This document shows, one piece after another, positions 23,145 through 33,500 of a stretch of DNA of 64,000 nucleotides (positions are counted from its first letter, which is position 1; the number at the start of each line of letters is the position of its first letter). The translations under genes and the position numbers were made by a program. The stretch is from Microvelia longipes (taxonomy: Eukaryota; Arthropoda; Insecta; Hemiptera; Veliidae). Location: NCBI GenBank assembly GCA_018340805.1, contig JACMZG010001908.1, forward strand, positions 36,069,065-36,133,064, in the 5' to 3' direction. A model generated the notes under the pieces. That model saw only the letters and a program-made list of their open reading frames with translations. It was not told the DNA's origin and ran no database searches.

Positions 23145-23368
23145 TCTATTTTTTTACTTTTTTTTCAAATTAAATTGACTTTTGTTTGACAGAAAAAAAT
23201 ATAAAATTATGACTTTGCAATGTTTTTAATTGAAAACAATAAACTAATTTTACTTACAATTTTTTTTCTAATTTGACTTACTTAATCGTCTTTTATTCTT
23301 GGTTACTTAGTTTTTCCTTGTGCTTAGTTCTTTTATTCTTAGTTTCTTTGTTCTAAAGTTCTAAAGTT

Positions 23369-24094
23369 CCTCATGCAGCTGTTTTGAACTTTTTGAATCT
23401 TAAACTTTAGATCTTCAGTGAGGTGTGGTCCGTATACCATGTCACAGTAGTTAAATGTTGATAGTACTATAGTATCTGCCAGTCTCCATCTCTCAGGTGC
23501 TGGAAGAAACGGTTTTACAGAATAAAGATATTTTAGTTTTATCCATGCTCGGCTGCAAAGTCCTATCACATGCTTTTCAAATGATAAGCAGTTGTCTATG
23601 GTAACACCTAGATTTTTTGTATGGCTTACTTCTTTGATTACCTCGGTTCCCAAATTTATTTCAATTTTTTCTATAAAAAGCCTCATTTGACGAGATGATA
23701 TTATAATTACTTCTGATTTTTTTGGATTCATCTTTAAACCATGTGCTAAAGACCAATTTTGCAATGATTTTAAATCTTTGGTTACTTCCTCAGAGGATTC
23801 CTTTATATCAGATACTGGGGTTCTCTTGTATAACTGAGTATCATCCGCATACATTTTTATTTTTGAACAGTATATACAATCAGGAGCCTTTATGACATAA
23901 ATTAGGTACAGATATGCGGCTAGGGGGCTGCCTTGAGGAACCCCTTGCTTCACTTTCAATGACTTTGATATTTTTCCTCCATGAATCACTCTCTGTTCTC
24001 TGTTCTTTAAGAATGAGATGAACCATTTCAATGCTGCTTGACTAATGCCTATGGATTTTAGTATGGCTATGAGTAAATCATGCCATAAAATCAT
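23369..24094 (-). pseudogene. LINE reverse transcriptase fragment, copy 2
   Basis: Same RT frame as copy 1, with QGVPQGSPL and YADDTQLY, but without the frameshift: the frame is open from ATG at 24094 through NYCDMVYGPHLTEDL to QNSCMR. There it leaves the LINE and runs 9 codons into BEL leader sequence to a chance stop at 23339. It has neither a LINE 5' end nor a LINE 3' end, so it is a partial duplicate and not an independent insertion. Confidence 0.85.
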
Positions 24095-24187
24095 AAAATA
24101 TATAAGTTTATAACTACTAAATAAATAATTCCGGCGCGGTGGTCCGCTGTCGGGCGAATTTAATTTGGAATGCGTGTTTCCGTGCTT
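23369..24187. repeat. 819-bp direct repeat, right copy
   Basis: Matches 19260-20077 with one extra G. The left junction lies in CCTCATGCAGC, abutting the BEL leader (TTCTAAAGTTCTAAAGTT). The right junction is at CGTGCTT, where an inverted copy of family Y begins at once. Confidence 0.9.
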
Positions 24188-24270
24188 GAAACACGCATTC
24201 TACATGAAATTCGCCCGACAGCGGGCCACCGCGCCGGAATTATTTATTTAGTAGTTGTAAACTTATATAA
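24099..24270. repeat. Large palindrome of family Y ends
   Basis: Left arm 24099-24180 and right arm 24188-24270 are inverted copies separated by CGTGCTT. The arms carry CTACTAAATAAATAATTCCGG and CGGTGG(T/C)CCGCTGTCGGGCG blocks with few mismatches. Two family Y units therefore sit head to head exactly at the end of the direct repeat. Confidence 0.85.
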
Positions 24271-24400
24271 TGTAAAAAAACTATAAAAATTATCTTTCCA
24301 ACCAGGATTGTTGTTAAGCACGTAAACACGAATCCAAAGGAAATTCGCCCGACATGCGGACCACTGCGCCAGAATTTTTATTATAGGAAGTATAATACTC
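24271..24400 (-). repeat. Family Y copy (right, inverted)
   Basis: Continues the inverted unit: AACCAGGATTGTTGTTAAGC, GGAAATTCGCCCGACATGCG, CCACTGCGCCAGAATTTTTA. Mirror of the unit at 17605-17700. Confidence 0.7.
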
Positions 24401-24780
24401 CGTCTTTTATAACTAGGGGCCTCACGTTTATTTAGAAACACAAAAGTGATACTTGGGAATTAAATAACATCATAATTCAAGCAGTACAAACAGTAAATAA
24501 ATGGACTTTTAATCAAATTATAGTTTTAAGTCGTCTGTTATGCATGTATAGATATAAATGAGGCACCCGGATATTACAGTATATTAAAGATAGGTAACAG
24601 AGTACATTTAATCAAACACATATTTTTTTAAGAAAAATTTCAGAATTAATCAATCACATAATTATTACTGGAAAAATGCTACTTCAATAGACCTTTCAGT
24701 CATAAAAGATTAAAAAAAAAACAAAGTATTTATATAATAATTAAATGTTAATAAGTTTTAATTAAAAGTTAATAAATTAC
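24401..24780. other. Non-coding stretch
   Basis: AT-rich; no gene or known repeat seen before the right inverted repeat. Confidence 0.5.
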
Positions 24781-24909
24781 TATTTTATAGAAATAGAATG
24801 AGTAGTTAAACCCGCAATACAAGTTTAAATATATGAAAAAAACTAAACCTGGGTCATAACTGCATATTTTCTTAATATTTTTCTCCGTGCACAGTTGCAG
24901 ACTAGACTC

Positions 24910-25320
24910 TTGTCATTATGCTGCTTCTGATGGACATACTGACGCAGTAAGAACATTACTACTACGTAATGCTAATATAGTTTCAAACAATCTGAAACAA
25001 ACCCTGCTGCATAAAGCTGCTGATAATGGACATTACGAACTAATATCTCAGTTATTAGATGCTGGGGCTGATATCAATGGTGTGGATAAATACGGAAACA
25101 CTGCATTGGATTACGCTGCTTATAAAGGACATACTGACGCAGTAAAAACAATAAAACTACGTAATGCTAATATAACTACAAATAATGAGAAATAGACCCT
25201 AGCTGCTCAAAACCTGCTGATAATGGAGACCACGAAATAATATCTCAGTTATTAGATGCTGGGGCTGATATCAACGGTGTTGATTAATACAGGGACACTG
25301 CCTCATACTATACTTCTTTA
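24910..25320 (+). pseudogene. Ankyrin-repeat pseudogene, 3' part
   Basis: Four ankyrin units resume here: a partial HYAASDGHTDAV unit, LLHKAADNGHYELISQLLDA, a TALDYAAYKGHTDAV unit ending in TAG at about 25193-25195, and after a 2-base shift another HEIISQLLDAGADINGVD followed at once by a stop. They belong to the same A/B 195-bp block as 16421-16890 (A units start at 25031 and about 25228). So the interrupted gene had at least twenty units. Confidence 0.8.
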
Positions 25321-26148
25321 CTAAGTCATAATCGTACATAGCTAGGACATAACACAATGTAATAAAACAAAAATAAATAAATTATAAATAATTGTTCCGC
25401 TGGTCTGCAAGCCGAGCATATTTATAATTATTAAAATATACTTCCTTATATTTTCTATATGTTAAACAATTGTGCATACTACATAAATATAATTAGAGAT
25501 ATATTTTCAATATTTATAAATAATGATTAAAAAAGTTAATTTAAAATAGTTATTGGAAGGGCTATTGGTAGATAGCCCTACCATCTAAGAATAAGTTCTT
25601 AGATGGTATCTAAGAACTTAAAGGTGCCCTGTCGTAAGAATTTTGTAATAGTTTGGTACTAGTCTGATTTGGGTAATACTTACCAAAAATATTTTGGTGA
25701 ATTTGAACTCAGGGTGGTCGACTTACTAGGGGTAGAGACCATTTTCGTTAGTCTAGGACCATGCTTTAACCATTTTTTTAGGTTGGCGCATTTTGTTGTT
25801 CCAAAAATGTTGGTAATAATTTATGTCTTGTATGTCGATCGATAGCTCGTTAAAAAATTCCCGGAATTTTGTGATATTGGTATCAAATTTTTAGGATATA
25901 ATGTAAGTTTCTAAATTAGTCTATATTATGGTATGGTCCAATTTTGTACTTTTTATAAGTTACCCAATAAAAAACGAAAATGTAATTAATTACCACAATT
26001 TGGGTAATAATTACAAAAATTTTTGGTGAAATTTGAACTCAGGGTGGTCGACTTACTAAGGGGTAGAGACCATTTTCGTTAGTCTAGGGACATGGTTCAC
26101 CATGATTTTAATGGTTTATGTTGGTTTAAGTGAAATTGTTCCACCCTG

Positions 26149-26150
<2 letters not shown>
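25321..26150. repeat. Non-coding DNA with a hairpin and a direct repeat
   Basis: A family Y-like head (TTCCGCTGGTCTGCAAGCCG) is at about 25394. Hairpin 25579-25608 has 13-bp arms (TACCATCTAAGAA). An 85-base block, with GAACTCAGGGTGGTCGACTT and GTAGAGACCATTTTCGTTAG, occurs at about 25668-25752 and again at 26008-26094, implying a repeated element about 340 bp apart. No gene seen. Confidence 0.6.
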
Positions 26151-26154
<4 letters not shown>

Positions 26155-26185
<31 letters not shown>

Positions 26186-26203
26186 ATATATATATATAAA
26201 TAT

Positions 26204-26240
<37 letters not shown>

Positions 26241-26400
26241 TATAAATAAAATTGTAACTTCAACCATAGTATATAATGTAACTTCAATTATAATTATATA
26301 TATATATATAATATATATATAATATATTATATATAAATTTATAATTGTAACTCAACCATAATATAAGTTATTTGTAACTTAAATATTATATATATTATAT

Positions 26401-26444
<44 letters not shown>

Positions 26445-26460
26445 GTGTGTGTGTGTGTGT
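26155..26460. repeat. (TA)n tracts
   Basis: Several TA runs interspersed with a repeated TGTAACTTCAA-type word. Confidence 0.85.
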
Positions 26461-26927
26461 GTGTTGTGTGTGTGTGGTGTGTGTGTTTTGTGTGTGTGTG
26501 TGTGTGGTAACTTGGTACAAAACTTAACCTGGGGAGATGTGAGCAACAAAAATTTTTTAATAAATCGGTAAACACTTCAAGGTTATTATTTTTTGTCATA
26601 AAAATAATCCTAAATTATGTCTAGTGGGGGGGGGGGGGTAGAATCGAATGATACAGCCCAAAGTCGATATAATTTATTTTAAGGTGACCAATAAAGCCAC
26701 TTTATATTTAAAATGTGAAAAGTAAATTTTCAATGTTTTTCTGGCGACGGTAAGTCCCATGCTTGTGGGCCAAGTCCTTTGCATTGCCTATTATAAAGTT
26801 CTACCCGTAGGCTAATTTTTTCCAAAAGAGAACGGCGCTAAAACCTGATCAAATTAAACCAAACCAACTGACTTCAAAACTAGGACAATAATGGTGTGGC
26901 ACTGATCGCCAATTTTTAGGGGCATAA
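26390..26927. repeat. Imperfect duplicate, copy 1 (probable assembly artefact)
   Basis: (TA)n-(TG)n followed by about 420 bp that repeats at 27075-27475 with many one-base homopolymer differences, including a much longer G run. Ends at the N (26928). Confidence 0.75.
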
Positions 26928-26928
26928 N
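26928..26928. other. Single ambiguous base (N)
   Basis: The only N in the window. It joins the two imperfect duplicates and so probably marks a contig join. Confidence 0.95.
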
Positions 26929-26936
26929 GTATATAT

Positions 26937-26983
<47 letters not shown>

Positions 26984-27475
26984 ATATATTTATATATATA
27001 TATATATATATGTGTGGTGTGTGTGTGTGTGTGTGTGTGTGATGTGTGTGTGTGTTGTGTCGTGTGGTGTGTGTAAACTTGGTACAAACTTAACCCTTGG
27101 GGCAGGATGTGAGCAACAAAATTTTTTAATAAATCGGGTAACACTTCAAGGTTATCTATTTTTGTTCATAAAAATAATCCTAATTATGTCTAGTGGGGGG
27201 GGGTAGAATCGAATGATACCAACCCAAATCGATATAATTTATTTAAGTGACCATAAAGCCACTTATATTTAAAGTGAAAAGTAATTTTCAATGTTTTTCT
27301 GGCACGGTAGTCCCCATGCTGTGCCAAAGTCCTTTGCATTGCTATTATCAAGTTCTACTCGTAGCTAATTTTTCCAAAGGAAACGCGCTAAAACCTGATC
27401 AAATAAACACCAACTGAACTTCAAACTAGGACAAATAATGGTGTGCACTGCCAATTTTAGGGGCATAATTTTGTA
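26929..27475. repeat. Imperfect duplicate, copy 2
   Basis: Again (TA)n-(TG)n, then ACTTGGTACAAACTTAACCC and onward as in copy 1. Contains a family Y-like piece (CTGGCACGGTAGTCCCCATG, CCAAAGGAAACGCGCTAAAA). The sequence then continues into unique DNA. Confidence 0.75.
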
Positions 27476-28187
27476 TAACCAAGAGGATAATGATGCACAT
27501 TTCCTTTAAAAAAAAACAAGTAGTGCTTGATGATCCAATAGCTGCTCAATTCGTAGAGCATAAAGTGGGAAAAGGTAGGTATAAATATTTCTGTACAAAA
27601 TATCTAGTCAAATTATTTTATTTAACAAACAAAAATATTGTACAAACATAAAACAGTCATATTTTATAATATATAAAGGTATATAAAAACATAAATGCAC
27701 GTATTTATTATTAAAACATAATATTAGTATGCAATAATACAAGATACAAATTAAGCATTATCAGAATATTACGGTATAAAACACAATAATAATGTATTAA
27801 AATACAATAAACACGATACATTATTAAAACGATGGTAGACAAATAACAGAATTAAAAACAATACAAATACAGTAATAATATATGCAATTGCAATTATATA
27901 CAATGTAACTAATGTAGAAAGAATATATAACAATATAGAATCAATATTGTAATTATATATAAAATAATAATGTAGAAAACAATATTGCAATTATATCATA
28001 ATATAAACCTGAATAATATTAGAATCAAATATTGTAATTATATATAAATTTAATAAGTAGAAACATGATCTGTAATTGTATATACAACAAACTAATGTAA
28101 AATAATATTGTAATATAATAATGAAATAAAGATGCTAATGGAACTTTTGTTTTTTTTTTTTAATTGCTTCATAAAGGCATTCCCCGT

Positions 28188-28243
28188 GGGTGATCAAAAG
28201 TCGATGTGGGCAAAAAAAGCCCAGATCAACTTTTGATCCACCC
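28188..28243. repeat. Hairpin with ~24-bp arms and A7 loop
   Basis: GGGTGATCAAAAGTCGATGT pairs with ACTTTTGATCCACCC and flanks; two or three mismatches, loop AAAAAAA. Confidence 0.75.
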
Positions 28244-28699
28244 AAGAGGATGTGAGAAGGCAGTAAACAATGTGCAGAGCAACGAATCGCCCAGCAATTC
28301 TTCAAAGCCTCCACAAAGTGGTGAAAGTAGCCCCACTGTATGAATGGATGATTAAGCCTCAACCAAACAGACAGAGGTGCCAAGAAAAGGACGAGTTTAT
28401 CCTAAAATACTATCTGAGCATAAACTACTACATTATTTTCTTCTTTTAATTCAGGAAGATGCCATTGTAGCAGGAGCTGATGTAAAGGGAATTAGCACAA
28501 AGTAGCATGTGTCCAACCTCTCAGGAACTGACCATCCCTAATATGCTATTGATCACATTAAAATATTCAGACTTTGCAACGTGTGGGTAAAGAGTCACCC
28601 AAACATTACATTACCATGTTACATTATCATGTATTTTTACAATACTAAAACGCTACACTAAATATATGGTATACAAATAACAGTATATAATTATTAAAT

Positions 28700-28825
28700 A
28701 ACTAGGAAAATAATGCGAGAAAGCCAATGAGCTTAGTCCTGGGTGTTAACAATTTTGTATCAGGCCAACCTTATTGGTTCCTCAACTATATTTTCCCACA
28801 CTGTCAACTGATTATAACCGTGTGT
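28700..28825. mobile_element. Diverged copy of the 4670-4819 foldback family
   Basis: Right arm CTTATTGGTTCCTCAACTAT, TTTTCCCACACTGTCAACTG, ACCGTGTGT matches the other copies; left arm AATGCGAGAAAGCCAATGAG is degenerate. Confidence 0.5.
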
Positions 28826-30323
28826 AATACGATAATAGTAGAGAACTAGCAGTTTTTACTTGTCCATTAATATTTATACTAAAGTGATAAAAGTCATAAT
28901 TGCTTAGTATGACATGACCTATGACTATGACAATATACTAGAATCAAAGAGACTAAGCATTGGTCTCTTTGACCAGAATGAACCAAAAAAAGTGTTGTAG
29001 GAATAATGAAAAAAAGCTGATCCGTTTAGTCCATGTACTTTGCTTACTTCTAATAGAGCCTCCCTAGAGGGAGACTCAACAAATATTTATACTGTACCCT
29101 ACAAACGGCTGGCATTTTCAAGTGACGTTACGTTTAATTTAATTTAACGCTTTAACAATTTCGACCTCGAAGTCATACCATAAAGGTTGCGACTGATGCT
29201 CTTAAAGTCTCTACCACAAAGTACTTGATTTTCATGAGGTGTGCATAGCTACAAGTCTGGATAAAAGATTAAGGGTGGCCCAGGCGGTTGTATGTCAACA
29301 CCTGTAAGTTGGTGTCATACAGAAATTAGAATAAAACAAAAGAATCAATTAAAAAGAATTTTATTATGATATAAAACTTTAACAAAAATAGAAAATGTTA
29401 ATACAACTTTAACTCCTAATTAAAAGAAGTTAAATTATTTGTTATTTAAAAGTTTTTACTTCGTTCACACGCGGGGTTTGACCGAGAGTTCAATCACCCA
29501 GCAGTGTAATATATGTTTTTATAAGTCATATATAATTAATTATATATATTTTATAGATATCGAATATATATAATTAATTATATATGTTTATGTAGGTAAT
29601 ATATAATTAATTATGTGTGTTTTACTTTAATAGCTGATTCAATACGTCTATTATAGTATACTATCGTGTATTTAGGTCCTAGGTGCCTTTAACATTGATA
29701 ATAATGTAGCGTAAATATCAATAGATCAGCAAAAACTGATTTCCTTTCCTAAACCTTTTTTGAGATTAGTAGGTGATAAAACGTTGACATTTTATGAAAA
29801 AGTGGGTGTCACATTTGTTTTATAAATATTACAATGGTTTTTTTAATGAAATGAAAATAATAAATGAAAGCTTTATTATTTCATCTGAGAAATTTATTCG
29901 CATTAAACATTCATTTTCAAATCTTACCAATACTACTTCCCTATCTCCTTATAGGAGAAGAAGCAATGTAATTAGAAAACGATATGACATTTGTTTTCTC
30001 ATCAAATTCTATTATAGATACCAGCGGCCCTATTTTTTTACACAATAGGCCCTTCTATTAGATACGAGGAATAAAAAGTGAGTGTCAAAACTCAAAACCT
30101 GAGCAAGAAGCGTTTACTTCAATTTCTACATCACTTTAATATCCTCTTTAGTTTTATTTATTTCTATTTTATGTTAACTTCTGAGTATATTAGAGCCTTG
30201 AACGTAATATTGCAGGCTTGAATTGCTTTTTAAGTTAATTCTTTGGAAGTAAATGATAATTTCTGTTCTATACTCATTTAAGGTTTGGACTGCTTACATT
30301 GCAAGGCGGGAATCTTTGATCCA

Positions 30324-30331
30324 TGACGTCA
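30324..30331. promoter_or_regulatory. CRE palindrome upstream of the DDAH-like gene
   Basis: TGACGTCA, the full consensus for CREB/ATF-type bZIP factors, lies 235 bp before the proposed start codon (30566) in a locally GC-richer stretch. Position and match suggest a promoter element; function is inferred. Confidence 0.4.
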
Positions 30332-30565
30332 CGGTCTTGGGCGTTCCACTTTCAGCACTACAACTTTTATTATCGGTGAATTTAAGAACAAAAATAGTAA
30401 ACAATGGGGATTCGTTGATAACTGGGCCTGTTTATGTTTGTGTTGTGGGCTGGGGCTCAACAAATGGTGAAGAGTTTATTCCTTCAAGATTAATATTGAA
30501 GGTCGTATTAATGAAGAAGATTATTCTAGTTTTAGTTTAGAAGGGTGTAGATTGTACTTTTTAAG

Positions 30566-33500
30566 ATGTCTGGTTTACGATTCAGCCACGCTGTTACAGT
30601 TCGTGTACCTTCATGTTTTGCTGGTAAGGTTTTCTAATTTCTATCAGTTAAATGATTGAAGTATACTTTATTGATGGTGTTTAAGTTTTTGGACTGGTCT
30701 GCATAACGTAAAGCTGAAGTTAAGTTCTGTAGAGCATTGTATCAAGAGAACTAGGAAAAGTGAATCAATACAGGTCACTGAGAGATCTTATCTCACTTTA
30801 TCGATAAATGAGTCTACAGTAGCTGCGAAATCAGTCCAAGGAAATTATTTAAAAATATGGATTCTTAAAATTATTTATAAAGTTAGATCCAAAGACATTT
30901 TGTACTTCGCTTACTCTTAAGATTGAGGATTCAATCCACACATGGAATTATGTCTTCCCGATGAAAAGTAAAACTTTCTTTAAATGATCAGTTTTCCAAT
31001 AAAATTAAACACGAAAAATCGTGTAAGGGGTATTTTGGAACTTTTCATCACATCAGATTCACTATGTGAATATACAATTTACCAAATTTATACTGCAGCA
31101 TGTCCTCGGACTTGCTTTGCTCATCCTCAGATTGTAAATGCATCTGTTTCATTCTCAGCGGTCAACCATACAACTCTGACCACGCTCAATGCTGCTTAAA
31201 TTTTATGATCCAACAAAAATTATGGATATACTTTTGTTATTGAAATGAAAACTAAGTGTAATTATTAATTAATTAAAGGTATTCACTTGTACCAAATTTC
31301 AACTCAATTGCATTATTTTACAATTTTTTAAAAAACGTGCGAAAGTCATTCGATAAAAATTAAACTAATGCTGATTATAAGATGAAACTTGGCTAGTATT
31401 ATGTTAGTCCTAAAACACGGCCACATGCGTGTCAAATCTCAATTTTTCAAAATTTTTGCTGAATAAAAAATATCTGAACCTCACAATTTCAGAGGTAGAT
31501 TGATTTTCCTCAAAGTTTCAACTTTCTAGGATAAATACACTTGGAGCTACGATGATAACAGACACATACAGACAGACAACTTTGTGAAAAATAGTCAGGA
31601 GGTCTTAAAATCACCTGTAACTGATAACCCCGGTGACATCCCTGTTTCGGATTTTTTTGCAAACATAATACTCTTCCTATATACCTACGATATAAATAAG
31701 GAAAAGTAAAAAGGTAAATCCTAGAGTTCTCCTACCCACTTATTCTAACTTTAGCAATTATTAAATTTTTGAACCAGCTCAACTGTTCATGTATCTTTGA
31801 TTTTTTCATATGGGTTAGTATAGGTGTTTGCTATATTACTTTATAATTTATACTTATAATCTATGCTCAAATCCTTGACATGGTTTAATAACATTAACAA
31901 CTCTTATCAATCTTATGGTGTATTTCAGGCGAGGAACAGGCCCGGAATGAACATGCAGCTTTAGTGAGACTTTTAAGAGATCTTGGTTTGGATGTCTTAG
32001 AACTTCCTCCTGATCAAAATCTTCCTTTCAGTGTCTGGGTTGAAGACACAGCAATAGTCTGCAATGGTATTGCACTTATAACCAGACCGCCCAACAGAGA
32101 GAAAGAGGTTTGTCAAATTTCATGCAAAGAAACTTAAGGTTTTCTCACAGAACATTTTTTTCATAATGGAACATTTTTATATTGATGTTATTTGTTCATA
32201 TTTCAACATTTTTTCTATTAATTTGCCCTATTATTAAGGTATAGTGTATTAATTGATAAAATTAAATATGGCTGGATATTCTGGACCACCACCTTACTCT
32301 ATCTTCATGGTACTATATACTTATATTAGCTCAATTTTTTTAAAATACTGTCGTATTGAATACTTAATCATAACTATCCCCATCATGTATTTATTTATAT
32401 ATTTGATTTTAGAAACTTTTAACAATTCAATTTAATTATTTTGTTTAAATTTGTCTTTATTTATTTTGTATTTATAAAAAGTTTATTCCCTTTCTTATCT
32501 TATGTATAAAATTGTTTATTATAATTTTCTCTTGCTTGAGAGAATGAATTGTATAAATTTCCACAACTAGATATATAAAGAAGTTGCACGGAAATTCATG
32601 AATAATATCATAATAATCACAATAATGTGAGAGAATTATTACTGCTGAGAAAAAGAAAAACAAATATTTTCATAGATAGAGATGTAGGAAAATACAGAGA
32701 GGTGTACAAGAATGTCAGATTCTTCTGAGAAGGGGAAATTGAAGCATGATCATACACATATTTCTGTATTATATTAACTATATTGTTCCTATATTACTGA
32801 GCTTTAATAGAGATACCCCCTCTCATTCTTTGCCCATTGCAAATAGACAAAAGTCATTAGAACTTTTTAAAAGCTACCCAAACACAAATGAAATCACTAA
32901 CTACCCAAGCTGAATAGGTGATAAAATAGTGAAGCCAGATTTATAATCTCTAGAAGAACCTTCAAAAAAACTTTTCATTATTAGTGGTTCTGATATTTTT
33001 CACAATGAAGTTCAGAAGTTTCCCATAAAGGGACATGAAAATTAACCACAGCATTATCTGTTTTCATGTTTCAGACTGAAGTTATAAGATCAGTTATAAG
33101 AAAAGATCTTGGACTTAGCCTAGTCGAAATGTCTGATCAGTCAGCTAAATTATCTGCTTCAGATGTACTATTTACTGGTAAGATACTTTTTCTGTATTAA
33201 AATTGTTAAAAGTAATATTATAAAATGTTGTAGTATCCTTATTGTCGACCTGTCTCTTCTTCTTGATAATTACCCAAGTTCAAACTTAGCTCATATTTAC
33301 GCCAGGTACTATTTTTGAATGATATTAAGATAAAAAAAATCGGGTACAGGGTACCTGGAAACTTTTCCTCATCACATTGAATTGCCCTGCTCATCCTCAC
33401 AACTTCAGACTCACCCTCAGAATATACATTTCACCAAATGTATACTGCTACTTGTCTTCTGACTTGCTTCGCTTTTCCCCAGATAGTTATCACTTTATTT

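Larger units (their letters stand above)
20250..23340 (-). mobile_element. BEL/Pao element with intact gag, pol deleted, one LTR
   Basis: Order on the minus strand: short 5' leader, intact gag, pol deletion scar, integrase tail, purine tract, 3' LTR. The 5' LTR and primer-binding site are missing; instead the leader abuts the right copy of the 819-bp direct repeat at 23369. It is therefore not able to move by itself, but its gag could still be translated if transcribed. Confidence 0.8.
17220..24909. mobile_element. 7.7-kb region bounded by ~110-bp inverted repeats inside the ankyrin pseudogene
   Basis: The left end (GAGTCTAGCCCGCAACTGTG, 17220 on) and right end (reverse complement GAGTCTAGTCTGCAACTGTG, ending 24909) align over about 110 bp, sharing GCACGG, CCAGGTTTA and TTTAAACTTGTA-TGCG blocks. 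The ankyrin sequence stops at the left edge and resumes at the right edge. The 16-17 bases outside each end are nearly the same (TTGCATTATGCTACAT and TTGTCATTATGCTGCTT), either an old target duplication or simply the recurring ankyrin LHYAA codons. The contents are later insertions; no transposase was recognised. Confidence 0.6.
27476..30250. other. Non-coding stretch with minor repeats
   Basis: No gene supported. A hairpin at 28188-28243, a foldback-family copy at 28700-28825 and repeated ATATAATTAATTATAT words at 29530-29620 are present. An 82-codon minus-strand frame at 28135-28383 is not recognisable. A short acceptor-preceded frame at about 28456 ends after 17 codons and is not called. 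Confidence 0.5.

Noticed and set aside
28188..28243. Hairpin considered as a microRNA precursor
   Set aside because: Arms of about 24 bp with a 7-base loop are too short for a typical precursor, and similar hairpins occur inside many repeats here.
28135..28383. 82-codon minus-strand frame
   Set aside because: Not recognisable and not bounded by splice signals; begins in a poly-T/poly-A run.
28456..28507. Acceptor-preceded frame beginning EDAIVAGADVKGISTK
   Set aside because: Ends in a stop after 17 codons with no upstream exon; treated as chance.
30253..30540. 95-codon frame upstream of the DDAH-like gene
   Set aside because: No recognisable domain; it lies in the probable promoter/5' UTR and ends before the real start codon.
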